Translations under genes and position numbers: made by a program
Notes under the pieces: generated by a model
Databases searched by the model: none
Told to the model about the DNA's origin: nothing
Seen by the model: only the letters and a program-made list of their open reading frames with translations
Part shown: piece after piece, positions 38,456-49,520 of the stretch
Position numbering within the stretch: position 1 is the stretch's first letter
How the letters are laid out: the number at the start of each line of letters is the position of its first letter
Source: Hyaloscypha bicolor E
Lineage: Eukaryota > Ascomycota > Leotiomycetes > Helotiales > Hyaloscyphaceae
DNA: 64,000 bases
Assembly (NCBI RefSeq): GCF_002865645.1
Contig: NW_020194525.1
Span: 1-64,000, forward strand
Direction: 5' to 3'

Positions 38456-39126
38456 TTGGGAATCATGCAGCGATCGCCTTGTTGAACCTTGTAAGAGCTT
38501 CTTGCACAGGACTGTTGGAACGTTATTTAAACGGCGGTGCGGAGTTTGGTACATTAATACTTACACGTTGTGCGTGGGTTTGGAGTCAAAACACCACATC
38601 TCATGAGAATATGTGAAGAATAAGTGTTTGATAAAGTCATAGCTTCTGGGTAACCTTTGGCTAAAAATAGAGATGCTTCTCCAATGACTTCGCACACTTT
38701 CCGTTCCCTCGTCTCTTTCTGCATTCTCAATACTTGATTTTCAAATACTCATTATTTCATCCTCACCTCACAAATTCAGCTTTCAAGCAATTTTCCAAGT
38801 TTCCCTCTTTCACCCACCAGCACATTCAATGCAAATGCACGAATTGGTCACCATGCAAAGATCAAGAAGTTTTCCTGCCAAACGAGTCCTCGACTTGGTT
38901 CACGCAAGGACAAAGCTATTCGCATTGACAAATGCACTCAGTCGCGGCAGATTAGGCCTTTGTTGGTTGAACAGCTTGCGCAAGTTCTCATTGTAAAGGA
39001 TAACATTACCAACACACTGCTCGAGACCCCGATTCAAGTTTCATTGCCGCTACCACTTTTACGTTATCCACCAAAAGACTCCCCATTCTTAACCTTCACT
39101 TTCGCAACTTTCACCCAAACACCAAG
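38456..39126. other. Intergenic; pyrimidine-rich leader region
   Basis: No gene is supported. From about 38,690 the plus strand is rich in C and T, as in fungal promoters and 5' leaders, so it may be the leader of the small ORF at 39,127. Confidence 0.45.
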
Positions 39127-39462
39127 ATGGCACATTCAAACTGGACTTCCGAGGATGACAGGATACGGTTCTGCGAACTCACAAAAACTATTCCCAATCA
39201 AATTATGAAAGTGGACAACAGCGTCAGAAAAGCCAGCGCACAATTAGCTTCACCTGGGCAGGGTTGGCTCGTGCTTTGGGTGCAATACGAAAACTATGAT
39301 AATTGGTCGGCGGAGATCAAATTCGATCGTCATCTCAGAGAAGACATATTGAAGCTAACATGGAAGGGAGATAGAAGATACTTGATGCACAATGAGGGTC
39401 CGAAAGTGGTGCCGTTCATGTTTGAGTTTTCCAGATCGCTGGATATTTGCGCAGGGAGGTAG
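39127..39462 (+). CDS. Small hypothetical protein, 111 residues
   Basis: An uninterrupted frame starts at ATG in good fungal context (ACCAAGATGG) after a pyrimidine-rich leader. The product is soluble, Trp-rich (MAHSNWTSEDDRI at the start, then GWLVLWVQYENYDNW near residues 46-60) and shows no signal peptide or membrane segment. I do not recognise a family. A decayed frame at 40,247-40,460 has the related pattern WVVLWVRLANRD, which suggests a small local gene family, at least one copy of which is broken. It could instead be a chance frame, but the leader and codon composition favour a real gene. Confidence 0.45.
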   Translation: MAHSNWTSEDDRIRFCELTKTIPNQIMKVDNSVRKASAQLASPGQGWLVLWVQYENYDNWSAEIKFDRHLREDILKLTWKGDRRYLMHNEGPKVVPFMFEFSRSLDICAGR

Positions 39463-40246
39463 TCTCTGCGAGAGAGTGGAGAGCCGGCTTGAGGAATAGA
39501 ACTGTGCTGAACTCAGAGAACTGGTAGCTAGAGAGAATGCAATATAGAGATTGGCAAGTTGCTCGGTATGAATATTCGTCACGTGAGATGTAGAAAAGGG
39601 GCAAGGATCACTTCTCGCTTCGCGCTTCAAAATGCAATATGAAGGTTCAAAAGTACAAACAGAAGCCCAACTATCTTGAAGTTATTATTGAAAGCTCCTT
39701 TTGTCCTGCAGCTTCTGTTTAGCATTAAATTCGACTACTGAATGTAAGCCTCTGGAGACCCCGAGACTGTTTTATTTGGCAAGTGATGTGAATCATAAGC
39801 CTTTGATCAACATAGCAAACCGCACACTCGGCGGTGATCCACAACAAAGCGGATTCCGTTCTTCTATTTGGAACATTTTCCCTTGTTGATACTCTATCAT
39901 GAATATGATAATTCAGCTTTATCTATTGAATAATTCAACCAGCGCAATCTTGAACATGGACATCTTCCCTCAGACTTGAATCACCTTTCACCTACGAAAG
40001 GGGAGGCATCACATAGAATAGTGAAATCTCTTTTTATTTCCCTCGACTTCAGGCAAGACCCTACGCACCTTAGCACCTTAATACCGCACGGATCGCGATT
40101 CTTTACAAGCTTCACCATGTCCCTGCCTTGCAGAAGAACACCACGCCAATCTCAAAACATCAAACTTCCCTATGCACCTTTGCTTTTCGTCCAGAATTCG
40201 ACTATCGTAGCTCTCTTTATCTTCTATCAAACTCTCAAGCTCCTCA
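39463..40246. other. Intergenic, no supported gene
   Basis: Short frames only. The plus strand from about 40,060 is again pyrimidine-rich, resembling the leader of the ORF at 39,127 in style. Confidence 0.4.
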
Positions 40247-40460
40247 TGGCTTCAACATCTCGAAAATACCCGTCCTTTCCAAAGGAAAATAGGAGCCGCA
40301 GTTTCTCATGACAAGACAACGTGGGTTGTTCTCTGGGTGCGATTGGCCAATCGGGATAAAGGTCAATATTCGAAAAACGTCGAATTGAAAAAGAGAGAGA
40401 TCTTCTTCGAATTCTACAATAATTGGCACAGAATGGAAACAAATCTGTGCCAGTCATTTA
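40247..40460 (+). pseudogene. Possible broken relative of the 39,127 ORF
   Basis: ATG at 40,247 opens a 21-codon frame that stops at TGA (about 40,310). One base off, a frame beginning near 40,293 continues for about 55 codons with TTWVVLWVRLANRDK, matching in spacing the VLWVQYENYD stretch of the 39,127 protein. A single indel would join them. The match is short, so homology is tentative. Confidence 0.35.
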
Positions 40461-42165
40461 AGGGATGAGGTTCATATTCCAAGAGGTCGAGAGGGCATGA
40501 GAGGTCTCTCCCGAGTATCAGGGAAGGAGAAGCAACTGTGAGTCTGAAAGATTTCGCAAACAACCTGCTCGCCAAAGGATTATTAAAAAGGATCGAGAAC
40601 CTGCCCTTTTACCTCGACAATAGTATCGAGAACATTGAGTACTGCATTGATACCCTGAATCATCCTCGGCCGTGTCGCCAGCCCCATCCCCGCCTCAACC
40701 CCACCATCACCAAGGCGATCAGAAACAGAAACTACAGGTGGTATTGCGGGGAAGTTGTGTGGATCACAATTCGAAGAGCGTGCCACTAGTGGGGCCAGGA
40801 CAGAGCAAGCGCAAACAAGATCATGTCAAAATGGCATGGGGAGTTTGGCGCACCTTGGGGGGACTGGCTTCCAAGGAAGAAAAATGGATCAATGAATGTC
40901 GCACAGTAGTGACGTAGTGTTCTCACCCAGAGGAGCATACATTCAAATTCATGTTCGAGGGTTTGGAAGGCGGCAAGGATCTTGGCGCATCACGGGAAGA
41001 CTGAATTGAGCCTCGCCGGAGTGCTGGTGGTGTATACAGTATAGGTGTAAGAAGCCCTCGGCCTTCGGCTTCCCCGCTGTTTTGGGTTGAAAGGATTTCA
41101 TTTCTAGTGTTCGATGGATCAAAGTATGAGATCTGGAAGAATGTGTTAGCCAGTGATTATAAAAGGGGTAAAGAGTCGTTAAGCGAGAAATTTCAAATTG
41201 CAAGTATAATGACTTATTGGGAGAGGCATATGCAACTCTACTAACAAGACGTTAGTAAATTCGGATGATGTATGTTAATGTACTACTCGATCTGGAACGC
41301 AGGTTGTGTTGAGCATATTAAAGACAAATATCCGTGTTCGGTGATATTCAACAAATCAAATTGCGTTCGTGCTTCTAGATTTCGCAGTCTTCTCTATAAT
41401 TACTCCTACGCTCTGTAAATCGTAACGTTAATTTTTGTATTCTCGCTAAGATCTCTTTAGATTTACGTTGAAATGGCAGGAGTTATGATTCACGTATTGC
41501 CCCCCCCCCCCCCCCTTTCCCCCCCAAAAAATGTAACCTTGATGTGAATCAAATACCGTGCAGCTAACATGAATCACTTCCCAAGAATAATGCCCCCCAA
41601 GCTCATACTATTTGTGAATCGTTGCTCCAAGGCTTGAGTCCTCTTTTGTCTATAAAAGGGTCAGATTTCTTGGCTCCACGGAGTTTCTCCCTCTGCCTTA
41701 CCAACCACAAAACCAAATCAAAGAGCTCACTTCGTCACAAGGAGAACTCGTCGATGTTCAACAATACTACGAGCTTCTACATCTGTCTTGCATAAACAAA
41801 AGGTCGGAAATTGTTCAAGTTTGGTGGTTAGAATCAACAAACCTCTGCTGCGCTTCCTTACCAGTTCCTCCGCTTTCTGGCTCCAAGTGCCTTGTGCCAG
41901 CGCTGCCAAGAGAGTTTGCCCAGGCAATTCCTAACCAGTAGTTCTTTGTAAGAACTATTGCAAGGGTCTCGAATTGCTTCTCTCCAACGGCAAGAGACTG
42001 TCGTTGGGGTGCAACCCCCTCCTCGGAATTTCCTTCATACTCTGACTCAACTACTCAGATCCCTGCGACATAAACTCTTCACAGTTAGCTGGATCGAATT
42101 ACTCCAAGAGTAACGAGACTTCATCAAATATCCAAAAGAATTCAGTCCAGCTCAGCCAAAGAAAG
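40461..42165. other. Intergenic with poly-C tract; probable promoter and long leader
   Basis: No gene is supported between the broken frame and 42,166. It includes a C16 run at 41,500-41,515 and TATAAAAGGG words at 41,158 and 41,651. The second is followed by a pyrimidine-rich stretch that could be the start of a leader of about 480 bases for the 42,166 gene. Confidence 0.45.
41651..41657 (+). promoter_or_regulatory. TATA box
   Basis: TATAAAA followed by GGG, then about 30 bases later a C/T-rich stretch suited to transcription start. The next plus-strand gene begins at 42,166. Inferred from sequence only. Confidence 0.45.
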
Positions 42166-42967
42166 ATGGCCGACCATTATCAACAATATGCAACCGTACC
42201 TCAACCGGTGGAGACTTACGAAACCGCCGCCGAGTGGCTAATTTCACAACTCTCAGGCAATATTTTGGCGAAACGTGATGTCTTTAAGGTTGCGGTGCAT
42301 CAGGCGAACAGGGAATTGGGCCAGGAGGCGGGACAAAAGTTCACTCTCACACTCTTCACCCAAGCAGAAGATTACCCTAGGCACAACCCTACCTTGAAAA
42401 TCCCAGTGACTGGAATTATCAAAAGTCGACTTATGGGCTTAGCTAGAGAGAAAGGCAGCCGTGTTGATTTTAACGGCCTAGGGAAACACATAACGGCCTG
42501 GATTGTGGAGTTGGAAGGTTGGATCGAAGACGGAGCTCCGACCCCCCCCATCTACAGCTAGCTCCTCATCATCCAGCTCCCCCTCCGGTCCTGCATCTGG
42601 CAATCAACCCAGCTCTCGACGTGGTTCCCACTCGGGATTTCACTCTTCTTTGCACCCCGGATCCCACCATCAATCGCGAGGTATCTCACAATTTCATTCT
42701 GACCCTGTCTCCCCGCAACACGGTTCCCACCATGGATCCCTGCCTCACTCCCAACATTCTTCTCACCCAGGTTCAGAACGTGGCTCTCGACGCAGCTCCG
42801 TATCTCACCCTCTACCTCCTTCTAGAGCTGGCTCCGAATACGGTTCCCCATCTCCTTCCCAAGCTGGTCCCGACGACCCCTCATCGACCACAAAACGTCG
42901 GCGATCTTCTAGCACCAGTAATAAGATGGCAGGATTTTTTGGAGGCAAGAAACCCAAGGGGAAATAG
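42166..42967 (+). pseudogene. Hypothetical Ser/His-rich protein, frame broken at a C8 run
   Basis: ATG at 42,166 (AAGATGG context) opens 131 codons ending at TAG at 42,561. The next frame, open from before that point to TAA at 42,967, carries a Ser/His/Pro/Gly-rich region with PGSHH, HGSHHGS and SSHPGSERGS repeats, a KRRR cluster and a Lys-rich end (GGKKPKGK). The two frames meet at a run of eight C at 42,542-42,549. With seven C the frame is continuous and the product would be about 266 residues. The N-terminal 110 residues (AAEWLISQLSGNIL, KITAWIVELEGW-like) look globular but match no family I know. Either a true one-base mutation or a homopolymer error in the assembly; an intron is less likely because no good splice pair fits. 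Confidence 0.6.
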
Positions 42968-44103
42968 GAATCGTGTGAGATAAGTCAGAGTATGTTTGGG
43001 TAATCTGTGTTGATTAGAGCAGGCTAGGACGGGGGAAATTTATTTTGCGAGACTTTTGGTTGTTGATAGGGGTTACATTGTTAAGCGAGACCTTCGTGCT
43101 GTCGGACTTTTGGACACGACTTGTACGATTGATGAGAGACGTTGCGTTCTGGCATTACTCGACCTCGCCTTTCTGGCGTCCAGAAATTTGTACCACAGCC
43201 AACAAAAGTTAGCATGGAATAATAAGTTCGCGTTGAGCATACTTAACTATTACAGTTCTAGGCATTCAAGTGAATCTAAGCATGAGAATTAGGGGCCTTC
43301 GGGAGATAATAGGGGCTTCAGTGATACGCACGTGTGGACCTCTCCTTGCAAAATTGCGGCCATGACTGGGAAACAACATGCTTGTGAATGAAGGGTGGTG
43401 GGAGCAAGGGTGTCTCTTGTTATTCAAACATCTTCATCATGTCACGGACGGAGGAGCTATAGACCTTTAGGTTAGATACATCCTGGTCTGATATTGGAAA
43501 GCAGTTCAATGAGTGAATGATCGAATCAATTACGGAGCCAAGATCTGGCTACAAGAGGGTGTCATTTCTCGAACATGTCCCTCCTGCGTCCACACCAACC
43601 TTCACACTTCAGACCAATGCTCGTCTGCAAACCAACAACATCAAACCCAATCAAGGCTTCTTGTTCAGCTGCTCCCGGTTTTGAAATTAGGAACTTCCAC
43701 TCCCACACTCGAAGCCAGTTCTGCGAGCCTCGCCCTTCTCTGCCGGCAACGTCCTACTGATCTCTGTTACCTCCCTCCAGAAATGAAAGCATCCACACGG
43801 CCAATTGGGAAGCAACTCTCATGTTACAGGGCAGTTCACTGAGCGAGAGGTACAAGCGCAAAAGCTTCTGCATGAATCGACAGTCAACTCTGCGTGTAAT
43901 CGTGGAAAAGAACTCGATCTCTCCAAAAACTCGGACCTTCGTTCTTCAAAATCATAAATTAGAGACTGCAAGACGACCTGCAGTTCAAAGCTTGGATCTC
44001 TATCTAACCACCTTCACCTCAAGAAGCCTCACGGACGTCTCTCTCTTACAAAATTCAACTCATCGAACGTAGTCTCGTAAACACAACTTGACACCACCTC
44101 AAG
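42968..44103. other. Intergenic, no supported gene
   Basis: Frames of up to 109 codons are present but overlap one another and show no family resemblance. The plus strand just before 44,104 is pyrimidine-rich, like a leader. Confidence 0.4.
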
Positions 44104-44235
44104 ATGCCAATGAATTTTAAAAAGAAGTCCAAGTCCAAACACCCCGTCTGGCATGTGGGGCAATACAGAGAACCAATCGATGTTTACAATCCAGGAGGAA
44201 GCTCAGGCCGCCACTTGGCGCGAGAACCAGGATAA
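44104..44235 (+). CDS. Small basic ORF, 43 residues
   Basis: ATG at 44,104 (CAAGATGCC context) opens a frame with a Lys-rich start (MPMNFKKKSKSKH) and a Gly/Arg end. It overlaps the CaaX-ending frame at 44,153-44,290 by one base of phase. If a single base were missing from the overlap, the two would form one basic protein ending in CVVM. No family is recognised. Short, so the coding status is uncertain. Confidence 0.3.
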   Translation: MPMNFKKKSKSKHPVWHVGQYREPIDVYNPGGSSGRHLAREPG

Positions 44236-44290
44236 TTTCTATGTGAAGAGGAAGAAGGGAAAAAAGAGAGCGCGTTGTGTTGTCATGTAA
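44153..44290 (+). CDS. Small ORF with polybasic stretch and CaaX box (CVVM)
   Basis: A 45-codon frame (ATG at 44,153; another ATG at 44,180) ends VKRKKGKKRARCVVM. A terminal CaaX box directly after a polybasic run is the farnesylation and plasma-membrane targeting signal seen in Ras-type proteins. CVVM is also the CaaX box of a-factor-like mating pheromone precursors of filamentous ascomycetes, though those have hydrophobic residues, not a basic run, before the cysteine. The rest is Glu/Gln/Asn-rich and unlike either. It could be the last exon of a larger protein, but no upstream exon was found, or a chance frame. Confidence 0.35.
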   Translation: MWGNTENQSMFTIQEEAQAATWRENQDNFYVKRKKGKKRARCVVM

Positions 44291-45110
44291 AGGAAACTAG
44301 GAAACAGTTCGCAATTCGAGGTAGTCAGAACTAGAGCAATAGTCGGGGTAGTTGTACGAAATAGGGGATGGAACCTTCAAGCGAGACTTTTGGCTGCAGC
44401 ACTTAGACATCTGGGGAGTACTTGTATGCTTGGAAGGGAAATTTGAGTTTGACGCCCGACATGTATTATTAGAATGGTGGGGGCAATTTGGGGAAGTACA
44501 TGGATTGGCATTTTGGGGGTGCTGTGTAGGGTACAGTACTAGAGAACTCTAGCGGAGAATAAAAGTATTCGTTGAGCTTCCATGTTTGGGCATTGAAAGG
44601 GTGAGGTGAAGTTGAAATACATTGCCCATCGCGGGTAATCGCACACTGTATTGATAATTTGATATCGATCCGTCGCCTTTAATTCCGCCACATGATCCAG
44701 AAATGACAGAATGGCTAAGGCTGTGTCACAGGATCTAAGGGGCAAGAATCCATGACAATACTCAGGAGAAACAAATCAATCATGTCGGGGTTATTACCCT
44801 GAGTATCTGGATGGAATTAAATAGCGGCACCACTGAAGGAAGTGATGCCGCAACTATAAACAAGTATGGTCATACTTACTTGGAATATTGAGACGTCAGT
44901 CAGTAATCGGGAACACCCAGTGTTGGTCGCAGCGTCCCTATACGAAGCGGGATGTACTTGAGAAGGGCAGTTCAAGACAATGGGGAACGTTGGTATTACG
45001 CAGCATGCAATTTACTCCAATCCAATGGCACAATCCTAGTCCCCTTCCTTGCCACCAACTCCAACAGAACCAAGCTCCTCACATCGTACACGTGACTTCC
45101 AGCCAAACGA
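44291..45110. other. Intergenic, no supported gene
   Basis: Only short shadow frames. The right end is the 3' flank of the MFS gene on the minus strand. Confidence 0.45.
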
Positions 45111-46676
45111 TCAATCAAGTCTGCTCGTCCTTCCCCATACCTCATCTGGATCTTTCTTCCCCTTCGTCTCCGGCACCCACCACCCCACGAACAGAAAACT
45201 CAACGCCGCCAGCGCAGCAAATCCAAAGTAAGCCCAGCCTTTACCACCAAATCTATCATTCAACCACGAATTCAAGATAGGGAAGAACTGCGCCACGATA
45301 TACGTAGCTACATAGTTAGCACCGAGACACCAGCTCTGTGTAGCTCCAACCGCTTCCTGGCCCACGAGCTCAGATGCCATCATGAAAGGTACGGGGCCGA
45401 GACCTGTGGCGAAGAATCCAACGAAACCTAGGACGGAGATTGCGGAGAGGACCTTGATTTCCATTCGTAGAGAGATGGCGAGAAGGAGGGACATGGTTCC
45501 CATTCCTGAGATCGAGAGGAGGAGACAGGCTTTCCGGCCTATTTTATCAGCGAGAGGAGCACAGGCGATGGTGGTGAGCAAGTTGACGATTGAGATTAGG
45601 ATTGTGACCCCTGCAGAGGAGTAGGGGAGGACGCCGGAGAGGAGGGAGACTGAGTACATCATTATGCTGTTGATACCACAGAACTGTTGGGCGAACATGA
45701 TGCCGATGACAGCGATGATTGCTGGTTGGTAGAGCGGGTCCCGGACAACTTGGAAGAATCCAACGTGTGGTGTAGCCTTCTGGGACTTGGTGCTCGCTGT
45801 GGACTGTCTTCGTGGTGTAGGTGTAACGTCGCCGTCTGCAGAGTTGAGAAGTCGCTCCTCCTCTGCTATGCCTTTGTCTCCTCCCCACCCTTCGATTTCC
45901 TCCTCAATTGAATACCCTTTGCCTCGGATTCGTTGTAGGGTGCGGATAGCGACAGCTGGGCTTTTGTGTGCTGCGAGCCAAGCAGGACTCTCTGGCACGA
46001 AACACAATCCAATCCCTTGCACGAGGCCAATGCAAGCCCCAACTCCGAGAATGATACGCCAAAGTGGCCCTCTGCTCAAAAAGTATCCCATGGTTTGTGT
46101 GATCAGAATGCCAGAATTGATCGTAACCTGCGTCAAAGATCCAAATACCCCCCTCTCCTTCGGTGGAGCAACCTCCGAGATGTACAATGGCACAATGACA
46201 GTGCTAGCACCAGCTCCCACTCCCGCGAGGAACCGCCCAATAGACATAATCGGCACCGTGCCAGCCAGGGTCTCCAGTGCTGAGCCCAGCACAAAGAAAA
46301 CGCTTGTAATACGCATAGCCAGTAACCTGCCATAGCTAGTCGAGATCGGCCCTGCTGTGATCGCACCTAAGAATCCACCGAGCACGAACATCGAGGAGAG
46401 AGCTGCGAACTCTGCTTCGGTCATGGGGATGCATTGTGGGAGGTTGGATTCGGGTTGGGAGGCTACATCGTTCGCGACGGAGGTTTGCTTGCAGGTTATG
46501 ACATCTTGGGGGGCGTTGAGTTCGGACTAAGGGTGTTAGATGGGCAAGGAATGGGGAGGAGGTGGACCTACAAGATGGAATCCGAATTGAAGAGGTCCCA
46601 GCGTGGAGATGAGGATCAGGAAGACGAGGTAGACGGAGACATTACGGACACACTGTCTCATCCCAGCGGAAGGCAT
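45111..46676 (-). CDS. MFS sugar transporter, VPS73/YBR241C-like
   Basis: Two exons: 46,676-46,572 and 46,526-45,111, split by a 45-bp intron with a CTAAC branch site, giving 506 residues. The join produces GFHLSELNAPQDVITC, the first-loop pattern of the yeast Vps73/Ybr241c group of vacuolar-type hexose transporter homologues. Motifs seen in order: membrane segment 1 at about residues 12-34; CIPMTEAEFAALSS; GRFLAGVGAGAS and PLYISEVAPPKERG (sugar porter signatures); PESPAWL after segment 6; a Ser/Thr-rich central loop; QQFCGINSIMMYS in segment 7; ADKIGRKACLL; and PETKGK at the end. Twelve hydrophobic segments fit. Substrate and membrane cannot be told from sequence; vacuolar location is by analogy. 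Confidence 0.92.
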
Positions 46677-47105
46677 CTTGACCTGGAAGGAGGAAATGTT
46701 GTGTCCAGGAGCATGTTATGCGTACAGGAAGAGGGGATGTCGTCGTCGTCCGGTGGGGGGGAGCAAGGGAGACTGAACAGGAGATTGGTGTGTTCCTCCT
46801 GTTGACGCCGCATTTGTGCAACACGACTTGTGAAGCGAGTTATGCACGAGACAAGGTTATGCAGAGCCCCAAATGGAAAGAAAGCACACTTCTCTCAGCC
46901 TTGCCCATACACGTCACCTGACCTCACCGTCACCTACCTCACCTCACCGCACCACACCTTACATCCCATTCATGAGATTTCCATGCCAAGAGACAGCTGA
47001 CGACGTGCCCCTCTTCGTATCGGAAGCTCCCCCCTTATCCCTCCCTTGTTGTCATTCGGACGCCTCTGCCAGGCTAACGTTCCACGGCCAACCAAACCAG
47101 CCTTC

Positions 47106-47180
47106 ACCCAGCTCACCCAGCTCACCCAGCTCCCCCAGCTCACCCAGCTCCCCCAGCTCACCCAGCTCCCCCAGCTCACC
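47106..47180. repeat. 10-bp minisatellite (CAGCTCACCC type)
   Basis: Seven to eight units of CACCCAGCTC alternating with CCCCCAGCTC. Confidence 0.92.
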
Positions 47181-47780
47181 TCTCCTATCTGCCTCTCCTA
47201 CGTGTCTGGCTCTTGCTCACATAGCGAAACACCGACAGCTACTGTACCCCGGCCCGTGAAGAGATTCGACGGAGCAGGAGTCCAGTCATAGAGCACCAGG
47301 AGTTTCCCGAGCATTTGTCCCAGATTCCCAGCCCTCGCGTGTCGCCTCAGCAGCCCGCAATCCCGCCCTCGACCCCTCCTCTGGCTGCACGTAGGCTTGT
47401 TGCCTTGGGATCTCCGGCTTGGAGACATCACCAGATCTGCAGTTGACATAGTTGACATACAAAGTATCCTCCGCGGCGCACATCATGTCTCAGTAGGATG
47501 CTAGCGGCAGAATGTCCCCGCGTACGGTGTACTAAAGTATAGGAATCCGGCGAGTGTAACCAAAACCAAAGCTCCCACCGTGGGATCCAACCAAGGCCAA
47601 GAGGGTGGACATCCACGACATCCCATCCGACAGCCGCGCACTCACTCCCGTCCTGTTCGCTTCCCTTCACCACCACCGACTTGTCTCGTCACTCTCCCAC
47701 TCCTCCCACTCCTCCTCGCCCCTCGCCTCTCGCCTGCCTGAGCTGATCCAACCTAACCTAACGAGAATCACGGGCCAGCG

Positions 47781-47820
47781 CAGCATCACGCAGCTTCACG
47801 CAGCATCACGCAGCATCACC
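47781..47820. repeat. 10-bp tandem repeat (CAGCATCACG), four copies
   Basis: Four copies with two substitutions, about 80 bp upstream of the CDK8 start, probably in its promoter or leader. Confidence 0.9.
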
Positions 47821-47897
47821 GCCCCCACCCGAAAGTGTAGTGTGCATACCGCATACCCGAGCGGCCCTTCACGCCGCATGCCCACAAAAAGGCCAGC

Positions 47898-49520
47898 ATG
47901 AGCCTGACCTCGAATCCGCCGTCAACCGGGGGCCAACCCTCCTCGGCCTCAAATGCTCAGAGGACCCAAACCTTAAAACGCAGTGTCCAGCAAGCCTTTG
48001 ATGGTAATCCAACCCCTATCTCCCTTCACCTTGGGTTCAGCCTCCTCTTTTCCACATCCACAATGGTTTCATAAATCGGATAAAAAATATTACTTATTTT
48101 GCATCCGGAGATCTGGTCTTCGGATATTCTATCTACCTACCTTCGACCTCCTCCCCGAGGGAAGCATCAAAGCATGTTTCCCTCACGACGACCTCCATTT
48201 CGTGTGTACTCTACATGTCTGAATGAAACCCTGCTGATCTGACCAACAGACCCGGCTGATCGAGGAATCGGTCCTAATGTCGGCTACCAGAGCAAAGTCC
48301 GCGTCATCGACCGCTACAAGGTCATCGGCTTCATCAGTTCAGGGACCTATGGACGGGTCTACAAAGCAGTCGGCCGTCATGGCCAGACGGGAGAATTCGC
48401 CATCAAGAAATTCAAGCCTGGTATTTTAGTCATTTCGTGATCAGTTTGAGTGGCACTGATGAAGGCAGACAAGGAGGGCGAGCAAATCCAATACACCGGC
48501 ATCTCCCAGTCCGCCGTCCGGGAAATGGCCCTTTGCTCAGAGCTGAGTCACACGAATGTAATCAAGCTCATCGAGATCATCCTGGAAGACAAGTGCATCT
48601 TCATGGTCTTCGAGTACGCGGAGCACGACCTCCTGCAAATCATCCATCACCACACGCAACCAACACGGCATCCCATCCCACCAAGCACCGTCAAAAGCAT
48701 CATGTTCCAACTGCTCAACGGCTGCCAATACCTACATTCAAACTGGGTTCTCCACCGGGACCTGAAACCCGCGAACATCATGGTGACTTCTTCAGGTGAG
48801 GTCAAAATCGGTGATCTCGGGCTCGCCCGTCTGTTCAACAAACCCTTGCACTCTCTCTTCTCAGGCGACAAAGTCGTCGTGACAATCTGGTACCGCGCCC
48901 CAGAACTTCTGCTCGGCTCGAGACATTACACCCCGGCGATAGACATGTGGGCCGTCGGCTGCATCTTCGCAGAACTTCTCAGTCTCCGCCCAATCTTCAA
49001 AGGCGAAGAAGCGAAAATGGACTCCAAGAAAACAGTCCCCTTCCAACGAAACCAGATGCAGAAGATCGTCGAAATCATGGGTCTCCCTACCAAGGAAAAA
49101 TGGCCCCACCTCGCCAATATGCCCGAATCCTCACAGTTGAGCACGCTCTCAAGCTCCACACATCCCAAGTCGGGAAGTAATCTGGAGAAGTGGTACTACA
49201 GCACTCTCAACTCGCACTCCGCAACCTCCGTTCCCTCTTCCAACTCCTCTCTTGGCGCAGAGGGCTACCGTCTCCTCAGCGGACTCCTCGAGTACGATCC
49301 CGAGAAACGCCTCACTGCGCAACAAGCTCTCCAACACCCGTTCTTCAGTACGGGAGATAAGGTGAGCGGGAATTGCTTTGAGGGGCTGGGCGGCAAGATG
49401 GAGTATCCGCATCGCAGAGTCAGTCAGGATGATAACGACATCCGGACGAGCAGCCTGCCGGGCACGAAGAGGAGTGGGTTACCCGATGATTCGAGGCCGG
49501 TTAAGAGATTGAAGGAGTGA
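47898..49520 (+). CDS. SSN3: Cyclin-dependent kinase 8, Mediator kinase-module subunit
   Basis: Three exons: 47,898-48,003, 48,250-48,420 and 48,469-49,520 (introns 246 and 48 bp), 442 residues. The glycine loop ([12 protein letters not shown], residues 61-72), catalytic Lys88, the CDK8-type C-helix SQSAVRE (Glu111), HRD at 188-190, DLG at 208-210 and APE at 236-238 are all present. The wording ([39 protein letters not shown]) is typical of fungal Ssn3/Srb10. The kinase pairs with cyclin C and, with Med12 and Med13, forms the removable kinase module of Mediator, which phosphorylates RNA polymerase II and transcription factors in the nucleus. The N-terminal 50 residues and the basic C-end (SRPVKRLKE) are variable in the family. 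The first intron is long for a fungus. Confidence 0.95.

Larger units (their letters stand above)
46677..47897. other. Shared divergent promoter region of the MFS and CDK8 genes
   Basis: The two genes are transcribed away from each other. The segment is C/T-rich on the plus strand, holds two 10-bp repeat arrays (47,106-47,180 and 47,781-47,820) and has no supported gene. Frames through the first array are repeat artefacts (Ser-Pro or Gln-Leu runs). Confidence 0.55.

Noticed and set aside
45382..46335. Plus-strand frames opposite the MFS transporter
   Set aside because: They are antisense shadows of a well-supported coding exon.
46970..47291. Frames with SWVSWG, SPSSPSS and QLTQLPQ repeats
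   Set aside because: All three are translations of the same 10-bp minisatellite in different frames.
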